A stretch of 64,000 nt of DNA from Streptomyces plumbidurans. Lineage in GTDB: Bacteria; Actinomycetota; Actinomycetes; Streptomycetales; Streptomycetaceae. The notes below the pieces were generated by a model. The model ran no database searches, was not told the DNA's origin, and saw only the letters and a list, made by a program, of their open reading frames with translations. The translations under genes and the position numbers were made by a program. The stretch lies in NCBI RefSeq assembly GCF_019857225.1, contig NZ_JAFJSY010000028.1, positions 1-64,000 of the forward strand. The letters are read 5' to 3'. Below are positions 23,083 to 30,904 of the stretch, piece by piece (the stretch's first letter is position 1; each line of letters starts with the position of its first letter).

Positions 23083-23787
23083 TCAGTGACCCATTCCCAG
23101 TCCGCCGTCAACGGGGATGACGGCTCCAGTGATGTACGAGGCGTCGTCGGAGGCGAGGAACCGCACCGTCGCGGCCACCTCCTCGGGCTGCGCGTACCGG
23201 CCGAGCGGCACCTGCGACACGATGTTGGCCCGCTGCTCGTCGGTGAGCACCTTGGTCATGTCGGTGTCGACGAAGCCGGGAGAGACGACATTGAAGGTGA
23301 TGTTGCGCGAGCCCAGCTCACGGGCGAGGGAACGCGCGAAGCCGACAAGACCGGCCTTGGAGGCGGCGTAGTTCGCCTGGCCGGGTCCGCCGAACAGGCC
23401 GACGACCGACGAGATGAGGACGACACGGCCCTTCTTGGCGCGCAGCATGCCTCGGTTGGCGCGCTTGACCACGCGGAAGGTGCCGGTGAGGTTGGTGTCG
23501 AGGACGGACGTGAAGTCCTCCTCGGACATCCGCATCAGGAGCTGGTCCTTGGTGATGCCGGCATTGGCCACCAGGACCTCGACCGGGCCGTGCTCCGCCT
23601 CGATCTCCTTGTAGGCCTGCTCCACCTGCTCGGTGTCGGTGATGTCGCACTTGACCGCGAGGAAGCCGGCCGGCGGCTCTCCCGAGCGGTATGTGATCGC
23701 GACCTTGTCGCCGGCGTCGGCGAATGCGCGGGCGATGGCGAGGCCGATGCCCCGGTTGCCTCCGGTGACGAGAACCGAGCGGCTCAA
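23083..23787 (-). CDS. fabG: 3-oxoacyl-[acyl-carrier-protein] reductase FabG
   Basis: A 234-residue SDR that reduces 3-oxoacyl-ACP with NADPH. Motifs: TGGNRGIGLAIARAF (8-22), NAGI at 75-78, catalytic S127 in LISSVVG, and Y140/K144 in NYAASKAGL. PGFVDTDM and the C-terminal GAVIPVDGGLGMGH are typical of FabG. It is the first gene of the fabG-fabI pair; five bases separate them. The 270-bp gap to divergent tldD holds its promoter. Confidence 0.94.
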   Translation of the reverse strand: MSRSVLVTGGNRGIGLAIARAFADAGDKVAITYRSGEPPAGFLAVKCDITDTEQVEQAYKEIEAEHGPVEVLVANAGITKDQLLMRMSEEDFTSVLDTNLTGTFRVVKRANRGMLRAKKGRVVLISSVVGLFGGPGQANYAASKAGLVGFARSLARELGSRNITFNVVSPGFVDTDMTKVLTDEQRANIVSQVPLGRYAQPEEVAATVRFLASDDASYITGAVIPVDGGLGMGH

Positions 23788-24002
23788 CGGATCACCCTTT
23801 CGATAGCGGTCTGATGCCTGCGCCTGGACACCTGGATGACAGGCGGCTTCCTCGAAAACCTATCGGTCCGACACCTCCGGCGGACAATCGGGCACCGACA
23901 GTGGCGTACGGGACTCGCTGTCGGGTCCCTACAGAAAGTTCTCCGTACCGGAGCGAAACCTGTGGTCCGCCGGGCCGCTCACGCGACATGATCGGAGCAG
24001 CC

Positions 24003-24026
24003 ACAGGTCAACAGGTCAACAGGTCA
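24003..24026. repeat. Three tandem copies of ACAGGTCA before tldD
   Basis: ACAGGTCA is repeated perfectly at 24003, 24011 and 24019, and a fourth GGTCA follows at 24032. The array ends 32 bp upstream of the tldD start, so it may lie in the promoter or 5' leader. Confidence 0.8.
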
Positions 24027-24057
24027 CAACGGGTCACGACAACAAGGAGAGACCTCG

Positions 24058-25581
24058 GTGCCTCATTCCATCGACGAAGCCTTCACGGCACTTCCTCTAC
24101 GCGCCCTGGCCGACGCGGCGCTGGCACGCGCGCGTGCGCTGGGCGCCGAGCACGCGGACTTCCGGTTCGAGCGGGTGCGCAACGCCTCCTGGCGCTTCCG
24201 CGACGCCAAGCCCGCCGGTTCGTCGGACACCACCGACCTCGGGTACGCGGTCCGGGTCGTGCACGGCGGCACCTGGGGCTTCGCCTCGGGCGTGGACCTG
24301 AGCCTCGACGCCGCCGCCAGGGTCGCCTCCCAGGCGGTGGCGATGGCCAAGCTCTCCGCCCAGGTGATCAGGGCGGCCGGTTCGGACGAGCGGGTGGAAC
24401 TCGCCGACGAGCCCGTGCACGCGGACAGGACCTGGGTCTCGTCGTACGAGATCGATCCGTTCACCGTGCCCGACGAGGAGAAGTCGGCGCTGCTGGCGGA
24501 CTGGAGCGCGCAGCTGCTCGCGGCGGGCGGCGTGGACCACGTGGACGCCTCGCTGCTCACCGTGCACGAGAACAAGTTCTACGCCGACACCGCCGGAACC
24601 GTGACCACCCAGCAGCGGGTACGGCTGCACCCTCAGCTGACGGCGGTGTCGGTCGACGAGTCGAGCGGCGAGTTCGACTCGATGCGGACGATCGCACCGC
24701 CGGTCGGACGCGGCTGGGAGTACCTCACCGGCACCGGCTGGGACTGGGAGGGCGAGCTGGAGCAGTTGCCGGAGCTGCTCGCCGAGAAGATGCGTGCGCC
24801 CAGCGTCGAGGCGGGCCTGTACGACCTCGTCGTCGACCCGTCCAACCTGTGGCTGACCATCCACGAGTCCATCGGCCACGCCACCGAACTGGACCGCGCG
24901 CTCGGCTACGAGGCCGCCTACGCCGGCACCTCCTTCGCGACCTTCGACCAGCTGGGCAAGCTCAGGTACGGCTCCGAGCTGATGAACGTCACCGGCGACC
25001 GCACCGCCGAGCACGGCCTGGCGACCATCGGCTACGACGACGAGGGCGTCGAGGGCCAGTCCTGGGACCTGGTCAAGGACGGCACGCTCGTCGGCTACCA
25101 GCTCGACCGGCGCATCGCGAGACTGACCGGCTTCGAGCGCTCCAACGGCTGCGCCTACGCCGACTCCCCCGGGCATGTGCCGGTGCAGCGCATGGCCAAC
25201 GTGTCACTCCAGCCCGACCCGGCGGGGATGGCCACCGAGGATCTGATCGGCGGGGTCGACCGCGGGATCTACGTCGTCGGGGACCGCTCCTGGTCCATCG
25301 ACATGCAGCGCTACAACTTCCAGTTCACCGGCCAGCGGTTCTTCAGGATCGAGAACGGGCGGATCACCGGACAGCTGCGGGACGTCGCCTACCAGGCGAC
25401 GACCACCGACTTCTGGGGCTCGATGGCCGCGGTGGGCGGCCCGCAGACCTATGTCCTCGGGGGTGCGTTCAACTGCGGCAAGGCCCAGCCGGGCCAGGTC
25501 GCCGCCGTCTCGCACGGCTGCCCCTCGGCCCTCTTCAAGGGCGTCAACATTCTCAACACCACGTCGGAGGCCGGTCGATGA
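24058..25581 (+). CDS. tldD: TldD family metalloprotease
   Basis: A 507-residue protein with the zinc motif HESIGH at 269-274 within WLTIHESIGHATELDRALGY. C-terminal features include CGKAQPGQVAAVSHGCPSALF, near residues 466-490, typical of TldD. TldD/TldE heterodimers trim unfolded peptides through a narrow channel; in enteric bacteria they mature microcin B17 and degrade CcdA. The GTG start at 24058 follows AAGGAGAG. The stop overlaps the tldE start (ATGA), ensuring equal synthesis of both subunits. Confidence 0.94.
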   Translation: MPHSIDEAFTALPLRALADAALARARALGAEHADFRFERVRNASWRFRDAKPAGSSDTTDLGYAVRVVHGGTWGFASGVDLSLDAAARVASQAVAMAKLSAQVIRAAGSDERVELADEPVHADRTWVSSYEIDPFTVPDEEKSALLADWSAQLLAAGGVDHVDASLLTVHENKFYADTAGTVTTQQRVRLHPQLTAVSVDESSGEFDSMRTIAPPVGRGWEYLTGTGWDWEGELEQLPELLAEKMRAPSVEAGLYDLVVDPSNLWLTIHESIGHATELDRALGYEAAYAGTSFATFDQLGKLRYGSELMNVTGDRTAEHGLATIGYDDEGVEGQSWDLVKDGTLVGYQLDRRIARLTGFERSNGCAYADSPGHVPVQRMANVSLQPDPAGMATEDLIGGVDRGIYVVGDRSWSIDMQRYNFQFTGQRFFRIENGRITGQLRDVAYQATTTDFWGSMAAVGGPQTYVLGGAFNCGKAQPGQVAAVSHGCPSALFKGVNILNTTSEAGR

Positions 25582-26981
25582 GCGCGGGTACCAGCAAGGC
25601 GGACAAGCCGCACGAGGTCGTCGAGCGGGCCCTGGCGCTGTCCACCGCCGACGGTTGCGTGGTCATCGCCGATGAGCACTCCACCGCCAACCTGCGCTGG
25701 GCGGGCAACGCGCTCACCACGAACGGCGTCACCCGCGGACGTACTCTCACGGTGATCGCCACAGTCGACGGCAAGGAGGGCACGGCCTCCGGTGTGGTCT
25801 CCCGTTCGGCCGTGACCGCGGACGATCTGGAGCCCCTGGTGCGGGCCGCCGAGGCCGCCGCGCGCGGCGCCGGACCGGCCGAGGACGCGCAGCCCCTGGT
25901 GACGGACGTGGCGCAGTCGCCCGACTTCACCGACGCGCCCGCCGAGACCACCTCCGCCGTGTTCACCGACTTCGCGCCCGCCCTCGGCGAGGCGTTCGCA
26001 CGCGCGCGTGCGGGCGGCCGCGAGTTGTACGGCTTCGCCAACCACGAGCTGGTGTCGAGCTATGTGGGTACGTCGACGGGGCTGCGACTGCGGCACGACC
26101 AGCCCAACGGGACGCTGGAGGTGAACGCCAAGTCGCCGGACCGCACCCGTTCGGCGTGGGCCGGGCGCTCCACCCGCGACTTCAAGGACGTCGACCCGGC
26201 CGCGCTGGACGCGGAGCTCGCGGTGCGGCTGGGCTGGGCCGAGCGGCACATCGACCTGCCGGCCGGGCGCTACGAGACGCTGCTGCCGCCGACCGCCGTC
26301 GCGGACCTGCTGATCTACCAGCTGTGGTCGGCGTCGGGCCGGGACGCGGCCGAGGGCCGCACGGTGTTCTCCCGGCCGGGCGGCGGCACGCGCGTGGGCG
26401 ACCGGCTCAGCGAGCTGCCGCTGACCCTGCGCAGCGACCCGAACGAGCCGGGTCTGGAGTCGGCGCCGTTCGTCATCGCGCACTCCTCCGGCGGCGACCA
26501 GTCCGCCTTCGACAACGGCCTGCCGCTCGCGGGCACCGACTGGGTGCGCGAGGGCGAGCTGACGCATCTGACCACCACCCGGCACAGCGCCGGCCTGACC
26601 GGTCTGCCGGTCGCCCCGGCGATCGACAACCTCATCCTGACCGGCGGCCAGGACCTCTCCCTGGAGGAGATGGTCGCGAGCACCGAGCGCGGGCTGCTGC
26701 TGACCTGCCTGTGGTACATCCGCGAGGTCGACCCGGCCACCCTGCTGCTGACCGGCCTGACCCGGGACGGCGTGTACCTGGTGGAGAACGGCGAGGTGAC
26801 CGGCGAGGTGAACAACTTCCGCTTCAACGAGTCGCCGGTCGACCTGCTGGGGCGGGCCGCGGAGGCCGGGCGCACCGAAAAGACGCTGCCCCGGGAATGG
26901 AGCGACTGGTTCACTAGGGCTGCGATGCCGGCGCTGCGCGTGCCCGACTTCAATATGAGCTCTGTCAGTCGGGGCGTATAA
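25578..26981 (+). CDS. tldE: TldE/PmbA family partner of TldD
   Basis: A 467-residue TldE-type subunit. It lacks the HExxxH zinc motif, as usual for TldE, which lines the channel of the heterodimer. Conserved C-terminal elements: GLPVAPAIDNLILTGGQDLS, DGVYLVENGEVTGEVNNFRF and MPALRVPDFNMSSVSRGV. It starts at ATG 25578, sharing four bases with the tldD stop. No RiPP precursor gene is visible nearby, so a general peptide-turnover role is more likely than dedicated maturation. Confidence 0.93.
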   Translation: MSAGTSKADKPHEVVERALALSTADGCVVIADEHSTANLRWAGNALTTNGVTRGRTLTVIATVDGKEGTASGVVSRSAVTADDLEPLVRAAEAAARGAGPAEDAQPLVTDVAQSPDFTDAPAETTSAVFTDFAPALGEAFARARAGGRELYGFANHELVSSYVGTSTGLRLRHDQPNGTLEVNAKSPDRTRSAWAGRSTRDFKDVDPAALDAELAVRLGWAERHIDLPAGRYETLLPPTAVADLLIYQLWSASGRDAAEGRTVFSRPGGGTRVGDRLSELPLTLRSDPNEPGLESAPFVIAHSSGGDQSAFDNGLPLAGTDWVREGELTHLTTTRHSAGLTGLPVAPAIDNLILTGGQDLSLEEMVASTERGLLLTCLWYIREVDPATLLLTGLTRDGVYLVENGEVTGEVNNFRFNESPVDLLGRAAEAGRTEKTLPREWSDWFTRAAMPALRVPDFNMSSVSRGV

Positions 26982-27036
26982 CCTCGTAGCCGGTGGTCGT
27001 GCGACCGCCCGAGGATCATCAAGGAGATCGAGAACC

Positions 27037-28305
27037 GTGACGGACATCGTCGACGAACTGCAGTGGCGCGGGCTGATCGCCCTCTCCACTGACGAGGACG
27101 CACTGCGCAAGGCGTTCGCGGACGGTCCCGTCACGTTCTATTGCGGCTTCGACCCGACCGCGCCCAGCCTGCACCTCGGCAACCTCGTGCAGATCCTGAC
27201 GATGCGCCGCATCCAGCAGGCGGGCAACCGTCCGCTGGGCCTGGTCGGGGGTGCCACCGGCCTGATCGGTGACCCCAAGCCCAACTCCGAGCGCACGCTG
27301 AACGCCCCCGAGATCGTCGCCCAGTGGGTCGAGCGGCTGCGCGCGCAGATCGCCCCGCTGCTGGACTTCGAGGGTCCGAACGCCGCGGTGATGGTCAACA
27401 ACCTGGACTGGACGCAGGGCCTTTCGGCCATCGAGTTCCTGCGGGACGTCGGCAAACACTTCCGCGTGAACAAGATGATCGCGAAGGAGGCCGTCGCCCG
27501 GCGCCTGGAGTCCCAGGAGGGCATCAGCTACACGGAGTTCAGCTACCAGATCCTGCAGGGCATGGACTTCCTGCAGCTGTACCGCCGGTACGGCTGCACC
27601 CTGCAGACCGGCGGCAGCGACCAGTGGGGCAACCTCACCTCGGGCACCGACCTGATCCACAAGGTCGAGCCCGACGCGGCGGTGCACGCCCTGGGCACGC
27701 CGCTGATCACCAAGGCCGACGGCACCAAGTTCGGCAAGACGGAGTCCGGCACGGTCTGGCTCGACCCCGAGATGACCACGCCGTACGCCTTCTACCAGTT
27801 CTGGCTGAACGCGGACGACCGGGACGTCTCCAAGTTCCTGCGCATCTTCAGCTTCCGCTCCCGCGAGGAGATCGAGGAGCTGGAGCGGCAGACCGAGGAG
27901 CGTCCGCAGGCCCGTGCCGCTCAGCGTGCGCTGGCGGAGGAGCTGACGACGCTGGTGCACGGCGCCGACCAGACGGCCGCGGTGATCGCCGCGTCCCGCG
28001 CCCTGTTCGGGCAGGGCGAGCTGGCGGAGCTGGACGAGAAGACGCTGACGGCCTCGCTGTCCGAGGTGCCGCACATCAAGGTCGCCGAGCTGGGCCCCGT
28101 CGTCGACCTGTTCGCCGAGGTCGGGCTGGTGGCCAGCAAGTCGGCCGCGCGGCGCACGGTCAAGGAGGGCGGCGCCTACGTGAACAACGTGAAGGTCGCC
28201 GCCGAGGACGCCGTCCCCGCCGAGGCGGACCTGCTGCACGGGCGCTGGCTGGTGCTGCGACGCGGCAAGAAGAACCTCGCGGCGGTCGAGGTCGCGTCCG
28301 CGTAG
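27037..28305 (+). CDS. tyrS: Tyrosyl-tRNA synthetase
   Basis: A 422-residue class I synthetase. HIGH-like motif PSLHLGNLVQ (about 44-53), Tyr-binding YTEFSYQILQGMD and GGSDQWGNL, KMSKS-like KADGTKFGKT, and a C-terminal S4 RNA-binding domain (about 355-420; VASKSAARRTVKEGGAYVNN). The GTG start at 27037 follows AAGGAG. No T-box leader is present in the 55 bp upstream, as expected for this position right after tldE. A terminator follows. Confidence 0.96.
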   Translation: MTDIVDELQWRGLIALSTDEDALRKAFADGPVTFYCGFDPTAPSLHLGNLVQILTMRRIQQAGNRPLGLVGGATGLIGDPKPNSERTLNAPEIVAQWVERLRAQIAPLLDFEGPNAAVMVNNLDWTQGLSAIEFLRDVGKHFRVNKMIAKEAVARRLESQEGISYTEFSYQILQGMDFLQLYRRYGCTLQTGGSDQWGNLTSGTDLIHKVEPDAAVHALGTPLITKADGTKFGKTESGTVWLDPEMTTPYAFYQFWLNADDRDVSKFLRIFSFRSREEIEELERQTEERPQARAAQRALAEELTTLVHGADQTAAVIAASRALFGQGELAELDEKTLTASLSEVPHIKVAELGPVVDLFAEVGLVASKSAARRTVKEGGAYVNNVKVAAEDAVPAEADLLHGRWLVLRRGKKNLAAVEVASA

Positions 28306-28316
28306 ACACGATCCCA

Positions 28317-28346
28317 AGGGGCGGGCTCCTCGCGGGCCCGCCCCTC
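28317..28346 (+). terminator. Terminator of tyrS
   Basis: AGGGGCGGGC (28317-28326) pairs perfectly with GCCCGCCCCT (28336-28345), 12 bp after the stop codon and in front of a convergent gene. Confidence 0.82.
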
Positions 28347-28373
28347 CGGCGAGCCCGCGCCAGGCCGGTGCGG

Positions 28374-28661
28374 CTAGGTCGTCTGCCGCTGCCGCTTCCT
28401 CTTGCCGAGCGTCGCCATGTACAGCATGTCGACCACGAACACGATGATGATCGCGGCGACCAGCTGGAAGGCGTGCCGGCTCCAGTCGATGCCGGAGGTC
28501 GACTCCACGCCGGCCGCGCGAGCGATCGCGTTGCCCACGATGGCGCCGAGCATGCCGCAGATGGTGGTCAGCCAAAGAGGGCTGTGCTGCTTCCCGGGGA
28601 TGACCGCCTTGGCGATCAGACCCAGTACGAATCCCACGATGATCGCCCACAACCAGCCCAT
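28374..28661 (-). CDS. GlsB/YeaQ/YmgE family stress-response membrane protein
   Basis: A 95-residue protein with three membrane segments: MGWLWAIIVGFVLGLIAKAV, LTTICGMLGAIVGNAIARAA and FQLVAAIIIVFVVDMLYMAT. The Gly-rich first and second helices and the PGK motif (IPGKQHSP) are typical of transglycosylase-associated/GlsB proteins, linked to general stress in several bacteria. The frame stays open upstream to 28922, but the ATG at 28661 has AAGGAGG upstream and gives the family N terminus. Confidence 0.9.
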   Translation of the reverse strand: MGWLWAIIVGFVLGLIAKAVIPGKQHSPLWLTTICGMLGAIVGNAIARAAGVESTSGIDWSRHAFQLVAAIIIVFVVDMLYMATLGKRKRQRQTT

Positions 28662-28884
28662 GGCTGCCTCCTTGTACGGCTCGACGTGAGCATTACGCCC
28701 AGTGTCGGCCCGTGCACCGTACGGCGCATGTCGGGGACTGCCGTACGCGTTACGGCTGAGGCCGTCCGCCCAGGCGGGAGCGGACCCGGTCTCGTAGGCG
28801 GCGCAGGCGCGGCGTACCGTGGGAGATGTCCGGGAGTCGTCCCCCGACCGGGGGGTACCCCGGTCACGGGGCGGGGAGAGTCCG

Positions 28885-28908
28885 ATGCGGGCGGATGGTG
28901 GAATCTGA
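28885..28908 (+). CDS. Possible 7-residue leader peptide coupled to the DUF3099 gene
   Basis: ATG at 28885 is preceded by GGGGAGAG (28873-28880) and encodes MRADGGI followed by TGA at 28906-28908. The last base of the stop is the first base of the next start (TGATG). The DUF3099 start itself has only a weak ribosome-binding site, so coupling through this short frame is plausible. It is inferred from spacing only. Confidence 0.4.
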   Translation: MRADGGI

Positions 28909-29306
28909 TGCGGAAGCAGCATGGCAGTGGCAACGGCCAGGTTTTCCGGATCACCGGCGCCCGGACGGGTCTCGACGAGGACGTGCGCGGACGGCAGCGC
29001 AGGTATGTCATCTCGATGTCGGTCCGTACGGTGGCGGTGATCCTCGCGGCCTCGCTGTGGAACGTCGAACGGCCCGTCGCGATCGTGGCGTTGGTGCTCG
29101 GGCTGGTCCTGCCCTATATCGCCGTCGTGGTCGCGAACGCGGGGCGGGAGAACGCGCCGTCGCTTCCGTCGACGTTCGTGAGCGTTCCGATGCGTCCGAT
29201 GATCGCGTCGCCGCGGACGAACGACGGTCCCGCGGAACCGGTCCCGGAAGATGTCGTGGGCGAGGCCGCGCCCGGTGCGAAGGGCGAACCGCGCGACCGG
29301 GCGTGA
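28908..29306 (+). CDS. DUF3099 domain-containing membrane protein
   Basis: A 132-residue actinobacterial protein. The N-terminal segment RITGARTGLDEDVRGRQRRY precedes two membrane segments (YVISMSVRTVAVILAASLW; VAIVALVLGLVLPYIAVVVAN), the DUF3099 arrangement. The tail is Pro/Glu-rich and probably unstructured. Function unknown. No upstream in-frame start exists before ATG 28908. Weak ribosome-binding site; see the 7-codon frame just before. Confidence 0.82.
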   Translation: MRKQHGSGNGQVFRITGARTGLDEDVRGRQRRYVISMSVRTVAVILAASLWNVERPVAIVALVLGLVLPYIAVVVANAGRENAPSLPSTFVSVPMRPMIASPRTNDGPAEPVPEDVVGEAAPGAKGEPRDRA

Positions 29307-29452
29307 TCCCGGCGGGCCGCGCGCAGACGGTCCTCGGGGCCGTGCAGAGGCTCAAGAAATGCTCAGATCAATCATGTTGTTCCGGTGCCGAGCGACCGGT
29401 TACCCGTGACATACTTCGTAGGCGCTCCGCATCCCCCGTCGGAGCGACGGAC

Positions 29453-29490
29453 CGACGCCGGGCAGCTCCCCCCGTGGCTGCTCGGCGTCG
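29453..29490. other. Strong hairpin before the 72-residue protein gene
   Basis: CGACGCCGGGCAGC (29453-29466) pairs with GCTGCTCGGCGTCG (29477-29490) with one mismatch. It lies 31 bp before the GTG start, so it can be a leader structure or a terminator for the DUF3099 transcript; there is no clear U tract (CCTTGTTC). Confidence 0.5.
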
Positions 29491-29520
29491 CCTTGTTCGG
29501 CGTACTTGTGAGACGAATCC

Positions 29521-29739
29521 GTGAGTGAAGAGACCCCGATCTGCTCCGCCAAGGGCTGCCGTGCCGACGCCGTGTGGGTGCTGGCGTGGAACAACCCGAA
29601 GATCCACACGCCCGAGCGGCGCAAGACGTGGCTGGCGTGCGAGGAGCACCGGGAGCATCTCTCCCAATTCCTGGGCGTCCGGGGGATGTTGAAGGACGTC
29701 GTGAAGTTCGAGGACTGGGAAGCACCCGCGGGGTCGTAG
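29521..29739 (+). CDS. Small conserved actinobacterial protein with Cys/His residues
   Basis: A 72-residue protein starting at GTG 29521 (MSEETPICSAKGCRADAVWV). Cys8, Cys13, Cys40 and His43 (ICSAKGC and LACEEHREH) could bind a zinc ion. It ends LKDVVKFEDWEAP. Similar small proteins are widespread in actinobacteria, sometimes named acetone carboxylase without support. Function unknown. It converges on moaA with a gap of only 7 bp. Confidence 0.8.
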   Translation: MSEETPICSAKGCRADAVWVLAWNNPKIHTPERRKTWLACEEHREHLSQFLGVRGMLKDVVKFEDWEAPAGS

Positions 29740-29746
29740 GGCCGTC

Positions 29747-30736
29747 CTAGCCGCCGATCGCCGACATCGGGCGGTCCGGCTGGATGAACGACGGGTCGTC
29801 GAGGCCCGCTCCGGCCTTCTTGCCCCACATGGCCAGTCGCCAGATGCGGGCGATCTCCTCGTCCGGTGCGCCGGAGCGCAGGGCGGCGCGCAGGTCCGTC
29901 TCCTCCGTGGCGAACAGGCAGGTCCTTATCTGACCGTCGGCGGTGAGGCGGGTGCGGTCGCAGGCCGCGCAGAACGGGCGGGTGACGGAGGCGATGACGC
30001 CGACGCGGTGCGGTCCGCCGTCCACGATCCACCGCTCGGCGGGGGCCGAGCCGCGCTCCTGGGAACCTTCCGGCGTCAGTTCGAAGCGGGTGCGCAGGGC
30101 GGTGAGGATGTCGCCCGCGGTGACCATGCCCTCGCGCTTCCAGCCGTGCTGGGCGTCGAGGGGCATCTGCTCGATGAAGCGCAGTTCGTAGTCGTGCTCG
30201 ATCGCCCATGCGAGGAGGTCCGGGGCCTCGTCCTCGTTCAGCCCCGGCATCAGGACCGTGTTGACCTTGACCGGGGTCAGGTCCGCGGCGCGGGCGGCGT
30301 CCAGGCCCTCGATGACGTCCTGGTGCCGGTTGCGGCGGGTGAGGGTCTTGAAGACGTCCGGGCGGAGGGTGTCCAGCGAGACGTTCACCCGGTCCAGGCC
30401 TGCCGCCTTCAGGGCCGCCGCGGTGCGCTTGAGGCCGATGCCGTTGGTCGTCAGGGACATTTGGGGGCGGGAGGGCAGCGCGGCGACCCGCTCGACGATG
30501 CCGACCAGGCCCGGGCGCAGCAGGGGTTCACCGCCGGTGAAGCGGACCTCCTCGATGCCCAGGGAGGTGGTGGCGATGTCGATCAGGCGGACGATCTCGT
30601 CGTCGGTGAGCAGATCCGGCTTGGCCAGCCACTGCAGGCCCTCCTCGGGCATGCAGTAGGTGCACCGCAGATTGCATCGGTCCGTCAGCGAGACCCTCAG
30701 GTCGGTGGCCACCCGGCCGTAGGTGTCGATGAGCAC
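29747..30736 (-). CDS. moaA: GTP 3',8-cyclase MoaA
   Basis: A 329-residue radical-SAM enzyme that starts molybdenum cofactor synthesis by converting GTP to 3',8-cH2GTP. The SAM cluster motif is CNLRCTYC (CxxxCxxC) near residue 22; the second cluster is in FCAACDRTRLTADGQIRTC. The protein ends in the required Gly-Gly (MSAIGG). An ATG at 30754 lies inside the purine-rich ribosome-binding site; the GTG at 30736, preceded by GGGAGGGGG, is the better start and gives the usual LIDTYGRVATDLRVSLTDRC. No other moa gene is adjacent. Confidence 0.95.
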   Translation of the reverse strand: MLIDTYGRVATDLRVSLTDRCNLRCTYCMPEEGLQWLAKPDLLTDDEIVRLIDIATTSLGIEEVRFTGGEPLLRPGLVGIVERVAALPSRPQMSLTTNGIGLKRTAAALKAAGLDRVNVSLDTLRPDVFKTLTRRNRHQDVIEGLDAARAADLTPVKVNTVLMPGLNEDEAPDLLAWAIEHDYELRFIEQMPLDAQHGWKREGMVTAGDILTALRTRFELTPEGSQERGSAPAERWIVDGGPHRVGVIASVTRPFCAACDRTRLTADGQIRTCLFATEETDLRAALRSGAPDEEIARIWRLAMWGKKAGAGLDDPSFIQPDRPMSAIGG

Positions 30737-30846
30737 GTGGGCCCCCTCCCTCATTGCGCATCGGTTGTGCCTCGTCGTCTTCCGTCACCTGCGAGCCTAC
30801 GTGACGCGACTGACAATCACAGTGGCCCGATCCCACCAGGCACGAG

Positions 30847-30880
30847 GCGGCCGCGTCGTAGGGATCTACGACGCGGCCGC
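30847..30880 (-). terminator. Terminator of the DUF485-symporter operon
   Basis: A perfect 14-bp stem, GCGGCCGCGTCGTA (30847-30860) with TACGACGCGGCCGC (30867-30880), lies 24 bp after the symporter stop on the minus strand. Confidence 0.85.
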
Positions 30881-30904
30881 TCGGGGACGTGCCGGGCGCG
30901 GACG

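Noticed and set aside
29307..29520. Possible tRNA or small RNA in the gap before the 72-residue protein
   Set aside because: No cloverleaf and no CCA end can be drawn; only the hairpin at 29453 is clear.
30737..30754. MoaA start at the ATG 30754
   Set aside because: This ATG lies within the ribosome-binding site (GAGGGAGGGGG) of the better GTG start at 30736.
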